The position numbers were made by a program, and so were the translations under genes. The notes beneath the pieces are model-generated. The model saw nothing but the letters and a program-made list of their open reading frames with translations. It did no database searches and was not told the origin of the DNA. DNA of 64,000 nt from MPNP01 sp026710155 (GTDB taxonomy: Bacteria; Pseudomonadota; Alphaproteobacteria; Rhodobacterales; Rhodobacteraceae): the NCBI GenBank assembly GCA_965200885.1, contig OZ241737.1:1364001-1428000 (forward strand), given 5' to 3'. Each line of letters begins with the position of its first letter. Position 1 is the stretch's first letter. This document shows positions 26,480 to 36,117 of this stretch, in pieces.

Positions 26480-27811
26480 ATGCGTTTGGCCTTTAGGGCA
26501 CTTTTATTTTTGGCGATTGTCAGTATTCTTGGAGGACAGGGATGGGCACAGTCCAAAAGTGATGCCCCACTTCAAATCGAGATAAATGAAGGAATTATCC
26601 AACTTTTTCCAATTGCTGCCCCACAGTTCATTGCCGAGAGCGCTGGAACGACAAAACAGGCAAAGGATATTACTGATCTGATATTATCCAATCTGGAACG
26701 GACGGGATTGTTCAAGATCGTGCCAGAGAGTTCTCATATTGGTAAAATTACCAATTTCGACTCTCCCATACAGTTTTCTGATTGGAAGGCCATTAATGTA
26801 GATGTTCTCCTCACGGGTACGGTTTCACAAGGTGATGATGGTAATGTGGTAGTTAAAATCAGATTGCATGATGTATTTGCCGAATCCAGTTTGGGACAGG
26901 GTGTACAGTACAGGGGGAAGGTAAATAGCTGGCGACGTTTGGCCCACAAAATATCGGATGTGGTTTATTCCCGAATTACAGGTGAAGGTGGCTATTTTGA
27001 TACCAGGATAGCCTTCATTTCGGAATTTGGAGCCAAGACTGACCGTACAAAGCGGTTGACCATCATGGATTATGATGGCGCTAATGTAAGGTTTTTAACC
27101 GATGGAACATCCCTGGTATTGGCTCCCAGGTTTTCTCCTGAAGGAGACGAGTTGATCTATACTTCCTACCGGACAGGCAAACCCAGCGTATTTCGCTTGA
27201 ACCTCAGGGATGGGAGATTAACACGGGTTCTGGAAACTCCCGACATGACATTTGCGCCGAGGTTTTCACCGGATGGAAAAAATGTCATGTTCTCACGAAC
27301 AACAAGGGGGAATACCGATATTTATGAGACGAATCTGGCAACCAATGAAGCAATTAGAATCACAACAAATCGTGCCATCGATACTGCACCGACCTATTCA
27401 CCTGATGGCCAAACCATTGCCTTCGAATCAGACCGAAGCGGTACCACTCAGATATACACTATGAACCTCCGGGGCGGAAATGTCTCGAGAATCAGTTTTG
27501 GTGATGGAACGTATGGAACCCCTGTATGGTCTCCAAGAGGAGATTACATAGCCTTTACAAAACAGGTTGGGAATATATTTCATGTTGGAGTCATGTTGGC
27601 GGATGGTACAGAGGAAAGGCTTTTATCAAGATCATTTTTGGATGAAGGACCGACCTGGGCACCCAATGGAAGGGTGTTGCTTTTCTTTCGAGAAGAGCCT
27701 GGGGAAAGAGGAGGGCCGTCTCTCTATTCGGTCGATGTTACAGGTAGAAATTTGACAAAACTGAATACTCCAAACTTCGCATCGGATCCAACATGGTCTC
27801 CTCTCAGGTAA
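26480..27811 (+). CDS. tolB: Tol-Pal system periplasmic beta-propeller protein TolB
   Basis: TolB is a soluble periplasmic protein that binds Pal and TolA. The 443-residue sequence has a signal peptide (LLFLAIVSILGGQGWAQS), an N-terminal alpha/beta domain and a six-bladed propeller with repeated LAPRFSPEGDELIYTS, FAPRFSPDGKNVMFS and TAPTYSPDGQTIAFESD motifs. Typical length. Confidence 0.97.
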   Translation: MRLAFRALLFLAIVSILGGQGWAQSKSDAPLQIEINEGIIQLFPIAAPQFIAESAGTTKQAKDITDLILSNLERTGLFKIVPESSHIGKITNFDSPIQFSDWKAINVDVLLTGTVSQGDDGNVVVKIRLHDVFAESSLGQGVQYRGKVNSWRRLAHKISDVVYSRITGEGGYFDTRIAFISEFGAKTDRTKRLTIMDYDGANVRFLTDGTSLVLAPRFSPEGDELIYTSYRTGKPSVFRLNLRDGRLTRVLETPDMTFAPRFSPDGKNVMFSRTTRGNTDIYETNLATNEAIRITTNRAIDTAPTYSPDGQTIAFESDRSGTTQIYTMNLRGGNVSRISFGDGTYGTPVWSPRGDYIAFTKQVGNIFHVGVMLADGTEERLLSRSFLDEGPTWAPNGRVLLFFREEPGERGGPSLYSVDVTGRNLTKLNTPNFASDPTWSPLR

Positions 27812-27838
27812 CTACAAATGTAATATAAGGAGCATAGA

Positions 27839-28381
27839 ATGAAGTTGTTGAGAATATTGGGTTTGATCGGTTGTTTGCTATTTGTCGCCGGTTGTGGTGC
27901 AAACACCGTAACCAGGGGTAGTGCTGTAAATACCGGCGGTGGAAATGATACTGGTGATGGCTTTACCGGCATTGAAGATGGTGTCATTGATACTGAAAGT
28001 GAGTTTGCTTATTTTTCGAAGGACTACTTTGATTATGAAATCGGTGACAGGGTATTCTTTGCCCTGAATGAAAGCGCACTATCCAATGAAGCCAGGGAAA
28101 TATTGATGGAACAGTCTGATTGGTTGCAGCGAAACCCAGATACGACAATCACCATTGAAGGACATGCTGATGAAAGAGGTACCAGGGAATATAATCTGGC
28201 CTTGGGTGCCAGAAGGTCCGAAGCAGTCAGAACCTTTTTGTTGCAGCAGGGTATTGGTGCCGTAAGAATGTCAACGGTCAGCTATGGCAAGGAACGCCCC
28301 TTTGCTGCCTGTTCGGACGAGACCTGCTGGTCCAAGAACAGAAGGGTTGTAACTCAAATTGAAGAAACGACCGGTAGTTAA
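27839..28381 (+). CDS. pal: Peptidoglycan-associated lipoprotein Pal
   Basis: Pal anchors the outer membrane to peptidoglycan. It has a lipoprotein signal peptide with lipobox LFVAGC (Cys near residue 20) and an OmpA-like domain with the peptidoglycan-binding sequence TITIEGHADERGTREYNLAL followed by LGARRSEAVRTFL. 180 residues. The 3' end overlaps the start of cpoB. Confidence 0.96.
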   Translation: MKLLRILGLIGCLLFVAGCGANTVTRGSAVNTGGGNDTGDGFTGIEDGVIDTESEFAYFSKDYFDYEIGDRVFFALNESALSNEAREILMEQSDWLQRNPDTTITIEGHADERGTREYNLALGARRSEAVRTFLLQQGIGAVRMSTVSYGKERPFAACSDETCWSKNRRVVTQIEETTGS

Positions 28382-29252
28382 ATTGAATTTCAGTAATTTG
28401 ATCAAGCCATTACTTTTAGCGCCGCTGCTATTTTGGGTGGTGGGGTCAATTTCCGTTTGGTCGCAGGAACAGGAAGAAGTTCTTGATCCAGTCGTAAAGG
28501 AACGTCTTGCCGATATCAGAATCGAACTTCAAAACCTTGATTTCAAATTGCAGGTTCTTCGATGGGAACTGGTACAAACGGATAATGAGATAAAAGAACA
28601 ATTCTTTGGTTCTGACCTTCTATTGGACCGTCTTGATGAAATCGAAAACGAAATCAGGGAAAATCTGAATAAGATTGAACTCATTGAATATAAAATCAAC
28701 AATGAGGTGGCAAGGGTCTCCCTCAATCTTCAGGAAATCGAAAAAAGGGTTGAGAAAATTGCCGGTGGTGAAGTTGCCTTTCCAATCAACCAGCCCACTC
28801 CCGAGGTGGAAAACTTTGCCATTCCCGAAAAGCCGCAGGATAGTGTCCTGCTCGAAAATATTGAAGCTGAGGATGTCCTGTTCAACAATGGATTGAACCA
28901 TTTCGTGGAGAACGAGTTTGCCCAGGCTATTGAGGAGTTTGAGAAATTGCTTGAACTGTATCCGGACAATGATCTCAGGGCTGACACCTATTTTTACCTT
29001 GGAGAGGCCCAGACGAAACTTGAGCTATGGAAGGAAGCCAGTGAGGCATTTTTGAACAGTTTTCTGGAAGACAATTCCGGCCCCAGGGCCCCTTTGACCC
29101 TGATGAGATTGGGACAGGTATTCGTTTCCTGGGAAAGAATTGAAGAAGCTTGTCAAATGTTCAGCGCTGTTGTTGAGCGCTTCCCGAATACCATTGAGGC
29201 CCAGAACTCCAAAAACTACATAGGTCGTTTTGAATGTAATGGGTCTACTTGA
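28359..29252 (+). CDS. cpoB: Cell division coordinator CpoB (YbgF)
   Basis: CpoB is a periplasmic protein that links peptidoglycan synthesis to the Tol system. The 297-residue protein has a signal peptide (LLLAPLLFWVVGSISVWSQ), a predicted coiled coil over residues 45-130 rich in Glu, Leu and Ile, and C-terminal TPR repeats from about 165 (FAQAIEEFEKLLELYPDNDL, then YFYLGEAQ). The frame opens with TTG at 28359 and overlaps pal by 23 bp; a later TTG at 28383 is an alternative. Confidence 0.88.
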   Translation: MKKRPVVKLNFSNLIKPLLLAPLLFWVVGSISVWSQEQEEVLDPVVKERLADIRIELQNLDFKLQVLRWELVQTDNEIKEQFFGSDLLLDRLDEIENEIRENLNKIELIEYKINNEVARVSLNLQEIEKRVEKIAGGEVAFPINQPTPEVENFAIPEKPQDSVLLENIEAEDVLFNNGLNHFVENEFAQAIEEFEKLLELYPDNDLRADTYFYLGEAQTKLELWKEASEAFLNSFLEDNSGPRAPLTLMRLGQVFVSWERIEEACQMFSAVVERFPNTIEAQNSKNYIGRFECNGST

Positions 29253-30495
29253 AACCGGGCGGGTTTTTCATTCTTTCGACACTCTTTTTTCCTTTGCCAA
29301 TCAGGATTTGGCCGTTGCTGTATCTGGTGGAAGTGACTCCATGGGGTTGCTTCTGCTTTTATCCGAGTGGTGCAAGGTCAACAACCTGAATTTGAGGGTT
29401 GTATCCGTAAACCATCAATTAAGGCAGGAGGCACGAAAAGAATGTGAATTCGTCGCCCAGGTTGCAAATGGGCTGGGATGGACACACCAGACCCTTTATT
29501 GGAAAAGTGATGGATCCCGGGGCAATTTATCCCTCAAGGCTCGGGAAGGCAGGTACAGGACAATGTCCGAATGGTGTCTGAGAAATGGCATTGATGATGT
29601 TTTTCTTGGCCATACCCTGAATGATCAAGCCGAATCAGTACTTATGGAATTGAAAAGAAAAGCTGGTGTCGACGGATTATCAGCCATGCCAAAAACACTG
29701 AGAAGGTTTGGAGTCACATGGATCAGACCTATTCTGGACTATTCCCGTGTCGAAATCCAGGAGTATTTGAGAGCAAACAAGCAGGAATGGATTTTTGATC
29801 CATCCAATGAGGATTGTCGGAGAACAAGAATTCAATTCAGGAATTTGATGCCCGAACTTGAGAAAGTCGGAATAACTTCAGAAAGCCTTGCCAGGGTTGC
29901 CTCAAATTTGCAAAAGACCAGGCAGGTTGTTCAATACATCATCAGGGAAAAGGCCAAGGAGATAGTCTCAGTCTCGGAGGTTGGGGAATACATGCTGAAT
30001 GGGGACTATTGGGAATTGCCTGAAGAAATCCGGGAAAAGCTTTTAGCTCGGATAATCCAGTTTCTTTCGGGTGATCACTATCGGCCACGACAATCCGCGG
30101 TTAACAATTGCCTTGTGAGGACAAGGTCCGTGAACAGTTCCACGATCGGCAATTTCGTGGTGCAAAAGGGGAATAACAATTGTGTTAGAATTTTCGGTGA
30201 TTCCAGGAAAAGGACTGATACCGTCGACAGCAATCAACTTTGGAACAACCGATGGAGGGTATCTGGGGTGCCAGATACGGGGTTGCGTTTGGGGATGTTG
30301 AATACGCAAGGGTACAAAAAATTGAATTTGCCCATCAACAAGGAAATCACACATGGTGCCTTGTTGGCATCTCCAGCACTTTGGACCGGGGACAATGATC
30401 TGGTTGAAACGATTTTTAATGATTTTGGCACTTCTGCCGTTTTCAAGGACACCAAAAACAAGGACGCATTTCTCCTTTTCCTGGAAGGCAATTGA
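29230..30495 (+). CDS. tilS: tRNA(Ile)-lysidine synthetase TilS
   Basis: TilS changes the anticodon-loop cytidine of the AUA-reading tRNA-Ile to lysidine, so that it no longer reads Met codons. The ATP-pyrophosphatase P-loop AVSGGSDSMGLLLLL is near residue 30; VSVNHQLRQEA near 58 and DVFLGHTLNDQAESVLM near 123 are family motifs. At 421 residues it has the N-catalytic core and a C-terminal domain. It overlaps cpoB by 23 bp and stands just before ftsH, as in many alphaproteobacteria. Confidence 0.95.
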   Translation: MNVMGLLETGRVFHSFDTLFSFANQDLAVAVSGGSDSMGLLLLLSEWCKVNNLNLRVVSVNHQLRQEARKECEFVAQVANGLGWTHQTLYWKSDGSRGNLSLKAREGRYRTMSEWCLRNGIDDVFLGHTLNDQAESVLMELKRKAGVDGLSAMPKTLRRFGVTWIRPILDYSRVEIQEYLRANKQEWIFDPSNEDCRRTRIQFRNLMPELEKVGITSESLARVASNLQKTRQVVQYIIREKAKEIVSVSEVGEYMLNGDYWELPEEIREKLLARIIQFLSGDHYRPRQSAVNNCLVRTRSVNSSTIGNFVVQKGNNNCVRIFGDSRKRTDTVDSNQLWNNRWRVSGVPDTGLRLGMLNTQGYKKLNLPINKEITHGALLASPALWTGDNDLVETIFNDFGTSAVFKDTKNKDAFLLFLEGN

Positions 30496-30579
30496 AAACG
30501 CTTCAGAAAATGTTACTTTTCAAATATAGGGTAATGTCTTACTCTTTCACCATTTTCTACATTGGGAAATCAAGAAAAT

Positions 30580-32511
30580 ATGTCCAAAAAGAATAACCCT
30601 TTTGGGAATGTAAAGAATCTTTTATTTTGGGTTGTTTTGATTGTTTTGATCGTTGCTCTGTTCAATGTTTTTACGAATGGACAGTCAGTTAACACATCAA
30701 GAAATATCTCCTTCAGCTCGTTTTTGAATGAAGTCGAACAGAACAATGTTCTTTCCGTCGTTATTGACGGGGAAAAACTTACGGCGTTACATGAAACCGG
30801 TGACAGGTTCAAGACAGTTATCCCGCAAGGATTTGATATCACTTCATTACTGATCGAATACAAGGTGAACATTGAGGCTCAACCTCAGGAACCAAGTGGA
30901 TTGATGGCATTTTTGGGGCCATTTCTGCCGATTCTTTTGTTGATCGGATTCTGGATATTCCTCATGAACAGGATTCAAGGCGGTGGTCGAGGAGGGGCAA
31001 TGGGTTTTGGCCGATCCAAGGCCAAATTGTTGACTGAGCGCCAAGGTAAGGTGACCTTCAAGGATGTTGCCGGTATAGATGAAGCCAAGGAAGAATTGGA
31101 AGAGATTGTTGAGTTTCTGCGGGATCCACCCAAATATTCCAAACTTGGCGGAAAAATTCCAAAGGGCGCCTTATTGGTCGGTCCGCCGGGAACAGGCAAG
31201 ACATTGCTTGCAAGGGCAATTGCAGGCGAGGCGGGAGTTCCGTTCTTTTCGATTTCAGGATCGGATTTTGTCGAAATGTTTGTTGGTGTTGGTGCATCTC
31301 GGGTCAGGGACATGTTCGAACAATCCAAGAAGAACTCGCCATGTATCGTATTCATTGACGAAATAGATGCCGTTGGCAGGTCACGTGGTGTTGGTTACGG
31401 TGGAGGAAATGACGAGCGTGAACAAACCCTGAACCAGCTATTGGTTGAAATGGATGGTTTTGAAGCAAATGAAGGCGTTATCATAATTGCCGCAACCAAT
31501 CGTCCCGATGTTCTGGATCCAGCCCTTTTGCGCCCAGGTCGATTTGACCGCCAGGTTCATGTCCCGAATCCGGATATCATTGGCCGGGAAAAAATCCTTG
31601 AGGTCCATGCCCGAAAGATAACCCTTGGTCCGGATGTTGACTTCAGGATCATTGCCCGGGGAACTCCAGGGTTTTCCGGAGCCGACCTGGCCAATCTGGT
31701 TAATGAGGCCGCCCTGCTTGCAGCACGTGTTGGTCGCAAGTTCGTGGCCATGATTGATTTTGAAAATTCCAAGGACAAGGTCATGATGGGATCGGAAAGA
31801 CGCTCCATGGTCATGACTGAAGACGAAAAGAAACTTACGGCCTATCATGAAGCCGGACATGCTATAGTCGGATTGAATGTTCCAGAACACGACCCAATCC
31901 ACAAGGCAACAATCATTCCCAGGGGGCGGGCTTTGGGACTGGTTTTGTCTTTACCGGAAAGGGATCACCTGTCAGTCAATATTACCAAATACAGATCAAA
32001 GATTGCCATGGCCATGGGCGGCAAGGTCGCTGAGGAACTGGTATTTGGTGAGGAAAATGTTACATCGGGTGCTGCTTCTGATATCAAGCAAGTCTCCCAG
32101 ATCGCCAGGGCTATGGTAACCCAGTTCGGCATGTCTGATAAACTGGGTAACATTGATTATGCCAATGAACAACAATCCTTTCTTGGTCCTTATTCCGGAC
32201 AGGTTACAACCAGTCAGAATACATTGGATATAATTGATGCCGAAGTGCGCAGGCTAGTTGACGAGGGCTATAAAACGGCCAAGAAAATCCTGACTGATAA
32301 AAGGGGTGATCTGGAGAGGTTGGCCCAGGGTCTGCTGGAATACGAGACTCTCACGGGATCTGATATTGCCAAGATACTGGCTGGAGAATCCTTGAAGAAA
32401 GGCAAGGAAGAAACGCCGAAGGATGATTCAACCAAGCCCATCTTTACCATTCCCACCACCTCTAGAAATCGGCCAAGAGGACAACCAAACTTGACGGAAG
32501 CCGAGGTTTGA
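30580..32511 (+). CDS. ftsH: ATP-dependent zinc metalloprotease FtsH
   Basis: FtsH degrades membrane and short-lived cytoplasmic proteins. The 643-residue copy is complete: first membrane span FWVVLIVLIVALFNVF, a periplasmic domain (residues 32-105), second span FLPILLLIGFWIFLM, AAA+ module with Walker A GPPGTGKT (about 201) and Walker B IVFIDEIDAVG, and the zinc site HEAGH (about 423). The ATG at 30580 is preferred over an upstream alternative start because it starts MSKKNNPFGN, a normal FtsH beginning. Confidence 0.96.
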   Translation: MSKKNNPFGNVKNLLFWVVLIVLIVALFNVFTNGQSVNTSRNISFSSFLNEVEQNNVLSVVIDGEKLTALHETGDRFKTVIPQGFDITSLLIEYKVNIEAQPQEPSGLMAFLGPFLPILLLIGFWIFLMNRIQGGGRGGAMGFGRSKAKLLTERQGKVTFKDVAGIDEAKEELEEIVEFLRDPPKYSKLGGKIPKGALLVGPPGTGKTLLARAIAGEAGVPFFSISGSDFVEMFVGVGASRVRDMFEQSKKNSPCIVFIDEIDAVGRSRGVGYGGGNDEREQTLNQLLVEMDGFEANEGVIIIAATNRPDVLDPALLRPGRFDRQVHVPNPDIIGREKILEVHARKITLGPDVDFRIIARGTPGFSGADLANLVNEAALLAARVGRKFVAMIDFENSKDKVMMGSERRSMVMTEDEKKLTAYHEAGHAIVGLNVPEHDPIHKATIIPRGRALGLVLSLPERDHLSVNITKYRSKIAMAMGGKVAEELVFGEENVTSGAASDIKQVSQIARAMVTQFGMSDKLGNIDYANEQQSFLGPYSGQVTTSQNTLDIIDAEVRRLVDEGYKTAKKILTDKRGDLERLAQGLLEYETLTGSDIAKILAGESLKKGKEETPKDDSTKPIFTIPTTSRNRPRGQPNLTEAEV

Positions 32512-32553
32512 TTTGGGGTTGCGATGAGAATTTTCAGCTAGGAGATTGGTTTC

Positions 32554-34131
32554 ATGGGCCCCTTTATAATCGGTTTTTTGCTTTTGCTGTTGATGCTTTA
32601 CCTGCAAAGGAAACAGTCGCAGGGAGGTCCTGGAGGGCTGTTTGGCTATGGCAAGTCCCGGGCAAGGCTTCTCACTGAAGACCATATCAAGGTAACCTTT
32701 CAGGATGTTGCCGGCATTGATGAAGCCAAGGAAGAGCTTGAGGAAATTGTGGATTTTCTCAAGAATCCATCTGTCTTTTCGCGCTTGGGCGGGAAAATAC
32801 CCAAAGGCGCCCTGTTGATAGGTCCTCCTGGAACAGGCAAAACCCTTTTGGCCAAGGCCATTGCGGGTGAAGCGAATGTTCCCTTTTATACAATTTCGGG
32901 CTCCGATTTTGTTGAAATGTTCGTGGGCGTTGGTGCATCTCGGGTCAGGGACATGTTCCAGCAGGCCAAGAAAAACGCTCCCTGTATCGTGTTTATTGAT
33001 GAAATCGATGCGGTGGGAAGATCCCGTGGAATTGGCATCGGTGGTGGCAATGATGAAAGGGAACAAACCTTGAATCAGCTTCTTGTCGAGATGGATGGTT
33101 TTGAAATGAATGACGGAGTCGTTATCATTGCTGCGACCAACCGTCCGGATGTCCTTGACAAGGCACTTTTGCGTCCAGGTCGATTTGACCGCCAGATTGT
33201 GGTGCCGCCACCGGATATCATTGGTCGTGAAAAAATCCTTCATGTTCATGCCCGCAAGATTGCCTTGGGTGCGGATGTGGATTTGAAGGTCATCGCACGA
33301 GGTACCCCTGGCTTTTCTGGCGCCGATCTGGCCAATCTGGTCAATGAAGCGGCCTTGATTGCCGCCAGGATTCGACGAAATTTCGTGTCAATGGTGGATT
33401 TTGAGAATGCCAAGGACAAGGTCATGATGGGGTCGGAACGGCGTTCCATGGTCATGACGGATGAAGAAAAATGCCTGACTGCCTATCATGAGGCTGGACA
33501 CGCTGTCGTCGGATTGAATGTTCCCCAGCACGACCCAATCCACAAGGCCACGATAATTCCCAGGGGCAGGGCCTTGGGATTGGTCCTGAGTCTTCCCGAA
33601 CGGGATCAGTTGACCGTCACTCTGACCAAATACAAATCCAAAATAGCCATGGCCATGGGAGGAAGGGTGGCCGAAGAGATTGTTTTTGGGGAAGATAACA
33701 TCACTTCCGGTGCTGCCTCAGATATTCAACAGGCAACCCAGTTGGCCCGGGCAATGGTAACCCAATACGGCATGTCTGACAAGTTGGGTAAAATTGATTA
33801 CTCTACGGAACAGGATACCTATCTTGGCAAAATGAATTCCGGTAGATCAATCAGCCCCGAGACCCAGGAAATAATCGACGCAGAAGTAAGAAGGCTGGTT
33901 GATGAAGGTTATCAGAAGGCCAAGAGCATCCTCATGGAAAAAAGACAGGATCTGGAAAGATTGGCTGAAGGTCTGTTGGAATTTGAAACCTTGACTGGTG
34001 ATGAGATAGCCCGGGTTATAGAAGGCAAGAAGCCCACCCCTGTGGCCAGAAAACCCAGAGAGACCAAAATACTGCCCATCCACCAGAAGGGTACCAACAT
34101 TGCAGGGGTCCCCAAGGTTAAAAAATCCTAA
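32554..34131 (+). CDS. Second FtsH-type protease lacking the first membrane span and periplasmic domain
   Basis: The 525-residue protein starts directly at the second membrane span (MGPFIIGFLLLLLMLYLQRK), followed by a full AAA+ module with Walker A GPPGTGKT near residue 90, Walker B IVFIDEIDAVG, and HEAGH near 312. A clear ribosome site (AGGAG) precedes the ATG at 32554, so it is a designed short form rather than a frame artefact. The coding sequences are clearly diverged in the unconserved parts, so the duplication is not recent, although short blocks are identical. FtsH normally works as a hexamer; mixed hexamers with the full-length copy are possible. Without the periplasmic domain it would not bind HflKC-type regulators in the usual way. 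Confidence 0.88.
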   Translation: MGPFIIGFLLLLLMLYLQRKQSQGGPGGLFGYGKSRARLLTEDHIKVTFQDVAGIDEAKEELEEIVDFLKNPSVFSRLGGKIPKGALLIGPPGTGKTLLAKAIAGEANVPFYTISGSDFVEMFVGVGASRVRDMFQQAKKNAPCIVFIDEIDAVGRSRGIGIGGGNDEREQTLNQLLVEMDGFEMNDGVVIIAATNRPDVLDKALLRPGRFDRQIVVPPPDIIGREKILHVHARKIALGADVDLKVIARGTPGFSGADLANLVNEAALIAARIRRNFVSMVDFENAKDKVMMGSERRSMVMTDEEKCLTAYHEAGHAVVGLNVPQHDPIHKATIIPRGRALGLVLSLPERDQLTVTLTKYKSKIAMAMGGRVAEEIVFGEDNITSGAASDIQQATQLARAMVTQYGMSDKLGKIDYSTEQDTYLGKMNSGRSISPETQEIIDAEVRRLVDEGYQKAKSILMEKRQDLERLAEGLLEFETLTGDEIARVIEGKKPTPVARKPRETKILPIHQKGTNIAGVPKVKKS

Positions 34132-34195
34132 TTGAACATATGTTGAGCAGATGGCATTTACCTGATTTCAATTTTTTCGATTTTCAAATCCGGGA

Positions 34196-34792
34196 GTGAC
34201 AAAGGTCATGGGAGTATTAACAAATTCTGGCCATCAAGGCCGTCTTGCCTGGATCGGAAATGTCACCGACAGGCAGGAATCCATCATGTCCAAGCCTGCT
34301 CAAAATGGAAAACTCGATTTTGGTGGATTGGTGGGCGATTCACATTATGGCGAGACCAGACCGGCTTGTGTACGGGTTGAGGAGTTGTATCCCGAAAACA
34401 CCCCGATCAGAAATGTACGCCAGATTTCAGTTGTTTCCCGCGAAGAGTTGGATCTGATTGCAAGAGACATGGTACTGGACAAAGTCGATCCTGCATTGGT
34501 TGGAGCAAATATGGTTATCGAGGGCATTCCAGATTTCACACTACTTCCTCCTTCCTCGCGATTGCAATTCCCGTCAGGGGCGACCATCACCATAGACATG
34601 ATTAATCTTCCTTGCAATTACCCGGCACGGGAAATTGAAAGGATCTTTCCCGGCAAGGGCAAGTACTTCAAGGAGGCAGCATGTGAGAGGCGGGGTGTTA
34701 CAGCCTGGGTGGAAAGGGAAGGAGACATCTCAATCGGGGATAGTGTGATTTGTTTTGTTCCTGCCCAGAGACCCTGGCTTGCCAATCAGTGA
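34196..34792 (+). CDS. MOSC domain protein
   Basis: The 198-residue protein carries the MOSC fold found at the C-terminus of molybdenum-cofactor sulfurases and in YiiM-type proteins. GLVGDSHYGETRPACVRVEE near residue 45 and a conserved Cys in NLPCNYPAREIE near 142 are typical. Small free-standing members handle sulfur or molybdenum cofactor compounds. Start is GTG 34196; an ATG at 34208 is an alternative. Its last 54 codons are duplicated at 37186-37347. Confidence 0.75.
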   Translation: MTKVMGVLTNSGHQGRLAWIGNVTDRQESIMSKPAQNGKLDFGGLVGDSHYGETRPACVRVEELYPENTPIRNVRQISVVSREELDLIARDMVLDKVDPALVGANMVIEGIPDFTLLPPSSRLQFPSGATITIDMINLPCNYPAREIERIFPGKGKYFKEAACERRGVTAWVEREGDISIGDSVICFVPAQRPWLANQ

Positions 34793-35009
34793 ATACACCT
34801 CGGAAAAAGGAATACCATGACAGCAGAAATCATAGATGGAAAGGGTTTTGCCCGGAGATTGCGTTCAAGAGTTGCTTCAACGATAGCTGAAATACGCTCT
34901 TCCCAAGGTATGGTGCCCGGTTTGGCAGTAATTCTGGTGGGCCAGGATCCTGCGAGCGAGGTGTATGTCAGGAACAAGGCCAGACAAACCTCTGAAGTCG
35001 GTATGGAAT
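34631..35009 (+). repeat. Left copy of a 379-bp direct repeat (MOSC end plus folD start)
   Basis: Identical to 37186-37564 except for about three bases. It covers the end of the MOSC gene, the intergenic region and the first 64 codons of folD. The copies flank a 2.18-kb insert with a toxin-antitoxin pair. Near-identity means the duplication is recent. Confidence 0.9.
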
Positions 35010-35014
35010 ATTGA
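34817..35014 (+). pseudogene. Truncated folD (first 64 codons)
   Basis: The first 64 residues match the intact folD at 37372 (AEIIDGKGFARRLRSRVAST), then the sequence leaves folD at 35010 and stops at once (TATTGA). Same promoter and ribosome site as the intact copy, so a useless 65-residue peptide may be made. Confidence 0.88.
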
Positions 35015-35049
35015 CTTGAGAAATTTTACCCTTTTGAAAAAAATTGACT

Positions 35050-35067
35050 CCCCTGAACAGGGGTTTT
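35050..35067. terminator. Short hairpin with T-run in the left end of the insert
   Basis: CCCCT-GAAC-AGGGG followed by TTTT. It is placed after the truncated folD and would end its transcription. A related hairpin with a different loop occurs near 36870 in the right-hand copy. Confidence 0.5.
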
Positions 35068-35346
35068 AGGCTACTCAAATTGAATTGCAAAAAAGCAGTG
35101 CCCTTTTTAGGGTATAGACCCCCCTGAACAGGACGTTTCAGTCAAAAAATGTCTGAAGTAAGAAATCGGGCATTTTCTGGACATGCACTAGGTAAGAATT
35201 ATTGTCAAGGCATTTATTCTTTTGAACTGCCATTATAGTTCGGGTACGGGCATTTTGTTGAACCAATTACTGGTAGTTCCAAATCAAGCCAATGTCCAAT
35301 ATGTTGAATATGTATTATTCTCAAACTGTTGTTTGTCCATTCATGC

Positions 35347-36117
35347 TCAATGACTTCGTTCCCAGTCAAAATTTTCCAGCCTTGAGTCGGTTTTCCAGAT
35401 TTCGGGTGAAATGTACACTTCCTCATCCTGAAACCCACAGATGGCATAAACACCTGTCCTGTTGAACCAGAGGCGCCAGGTTTGGAAGGATTTCGGGGCC
35501 GATTCTGCGAATGCGTCACAATTCAGGATTGCGACATTTGTTTTCTGTTCTGGGGTACGGACTGAGTTATAAAGGATTATTTGGATGCCTTCGGTACGTG
35601 CCATTTCTTCAAGTATTTGACAAGTCCCGTAATCGGTTGGATTTATCCAGAGATCACTGGCATCGCTAAAGGGCTTGGCTGTTAGATCTATGGCAAGAGA
35701 TGTTTTGACGGGAACATCAAATACCGTATGCTCACTTGGCTGGGATGGAAAAGGTGTGTCAGGAGAATCCACAAAGAAAAGAATTAAGTGGAAAGCTGTT
35801 TCAATGATCGCTGTTGAAGGTTCCTCGGACACATAACAGACACCTGGGGTTGGTCCTGCTTTTCGAAAACGTGAGCCGTTAGGATAGACCCCATAACGGA
35901 ACGGCGTCATATAAAGATAGTGTAAACCAATGCATTCAGCAGGTACTGATGGTTTTGTCTCTTCAAGAATATCTTCCAGCAGATACTGTTCATCCAGTGT
36001 ATCCACAAGTTGAAGCGTGGAGACAATATGTTGAGCCTCCACGCATCTCCAGCAGATCTTTTCAAAATTTTTCTGCTCAGAGCGGAGCGCGTCTGGAATC
36101 CAGATAGGCAAGGCCAA
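35347..36117 (-). CDS. RES-domain toxin
   Basis: RES toxins of RES-Xre modules destroy NAD+ (hydrolysis or phosphorolysis) and so stop growth. The 256-residue protein has the RES core arginine and tyrosine positions in YGVYPNGSRFRKAGPTPGVC, then YVSEEPSTAIIETAF, and a downstream region with RTEGIQIILYNSVR. It is longer than many members by an N-terminal extension. The antitoxin gene ends 41 bp inside the annotated toxin start, so a later initiation codon is possible. Confidence 0.85.
   Translation of the reverse strand: MALPIWIPDALRSEQKNFEKICWRCVEAQHIVSTLQLVDTLDEQYLLEDILEETKPSVPAECIGLHYLYMTPFRYGVYPNGSRFRKAGPTPGVCYVSEEPSTAIIETAFHLILFFVDSPDTPFPSQPSEHTVFDVPVKTSLAIDLTAKPFSDASDLWINPTDYGTCQILEEMARTEGIQIILYNSVRTPEQKTNVAILNCDAFAESAPKSFQTWRLWFNRTGVYAICGFQDEEVYISPEIWKTDSRLENFDWERSH

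Noticed and set aside
32428..33249. Long open frame (273 codons) on the minus strand opposite the second ftsH
   Set aside because: It is the shadow of a strongly conserved coding region; the plus strand has all FtsH motifs, and the minus-strand product has no recognisable pattern.
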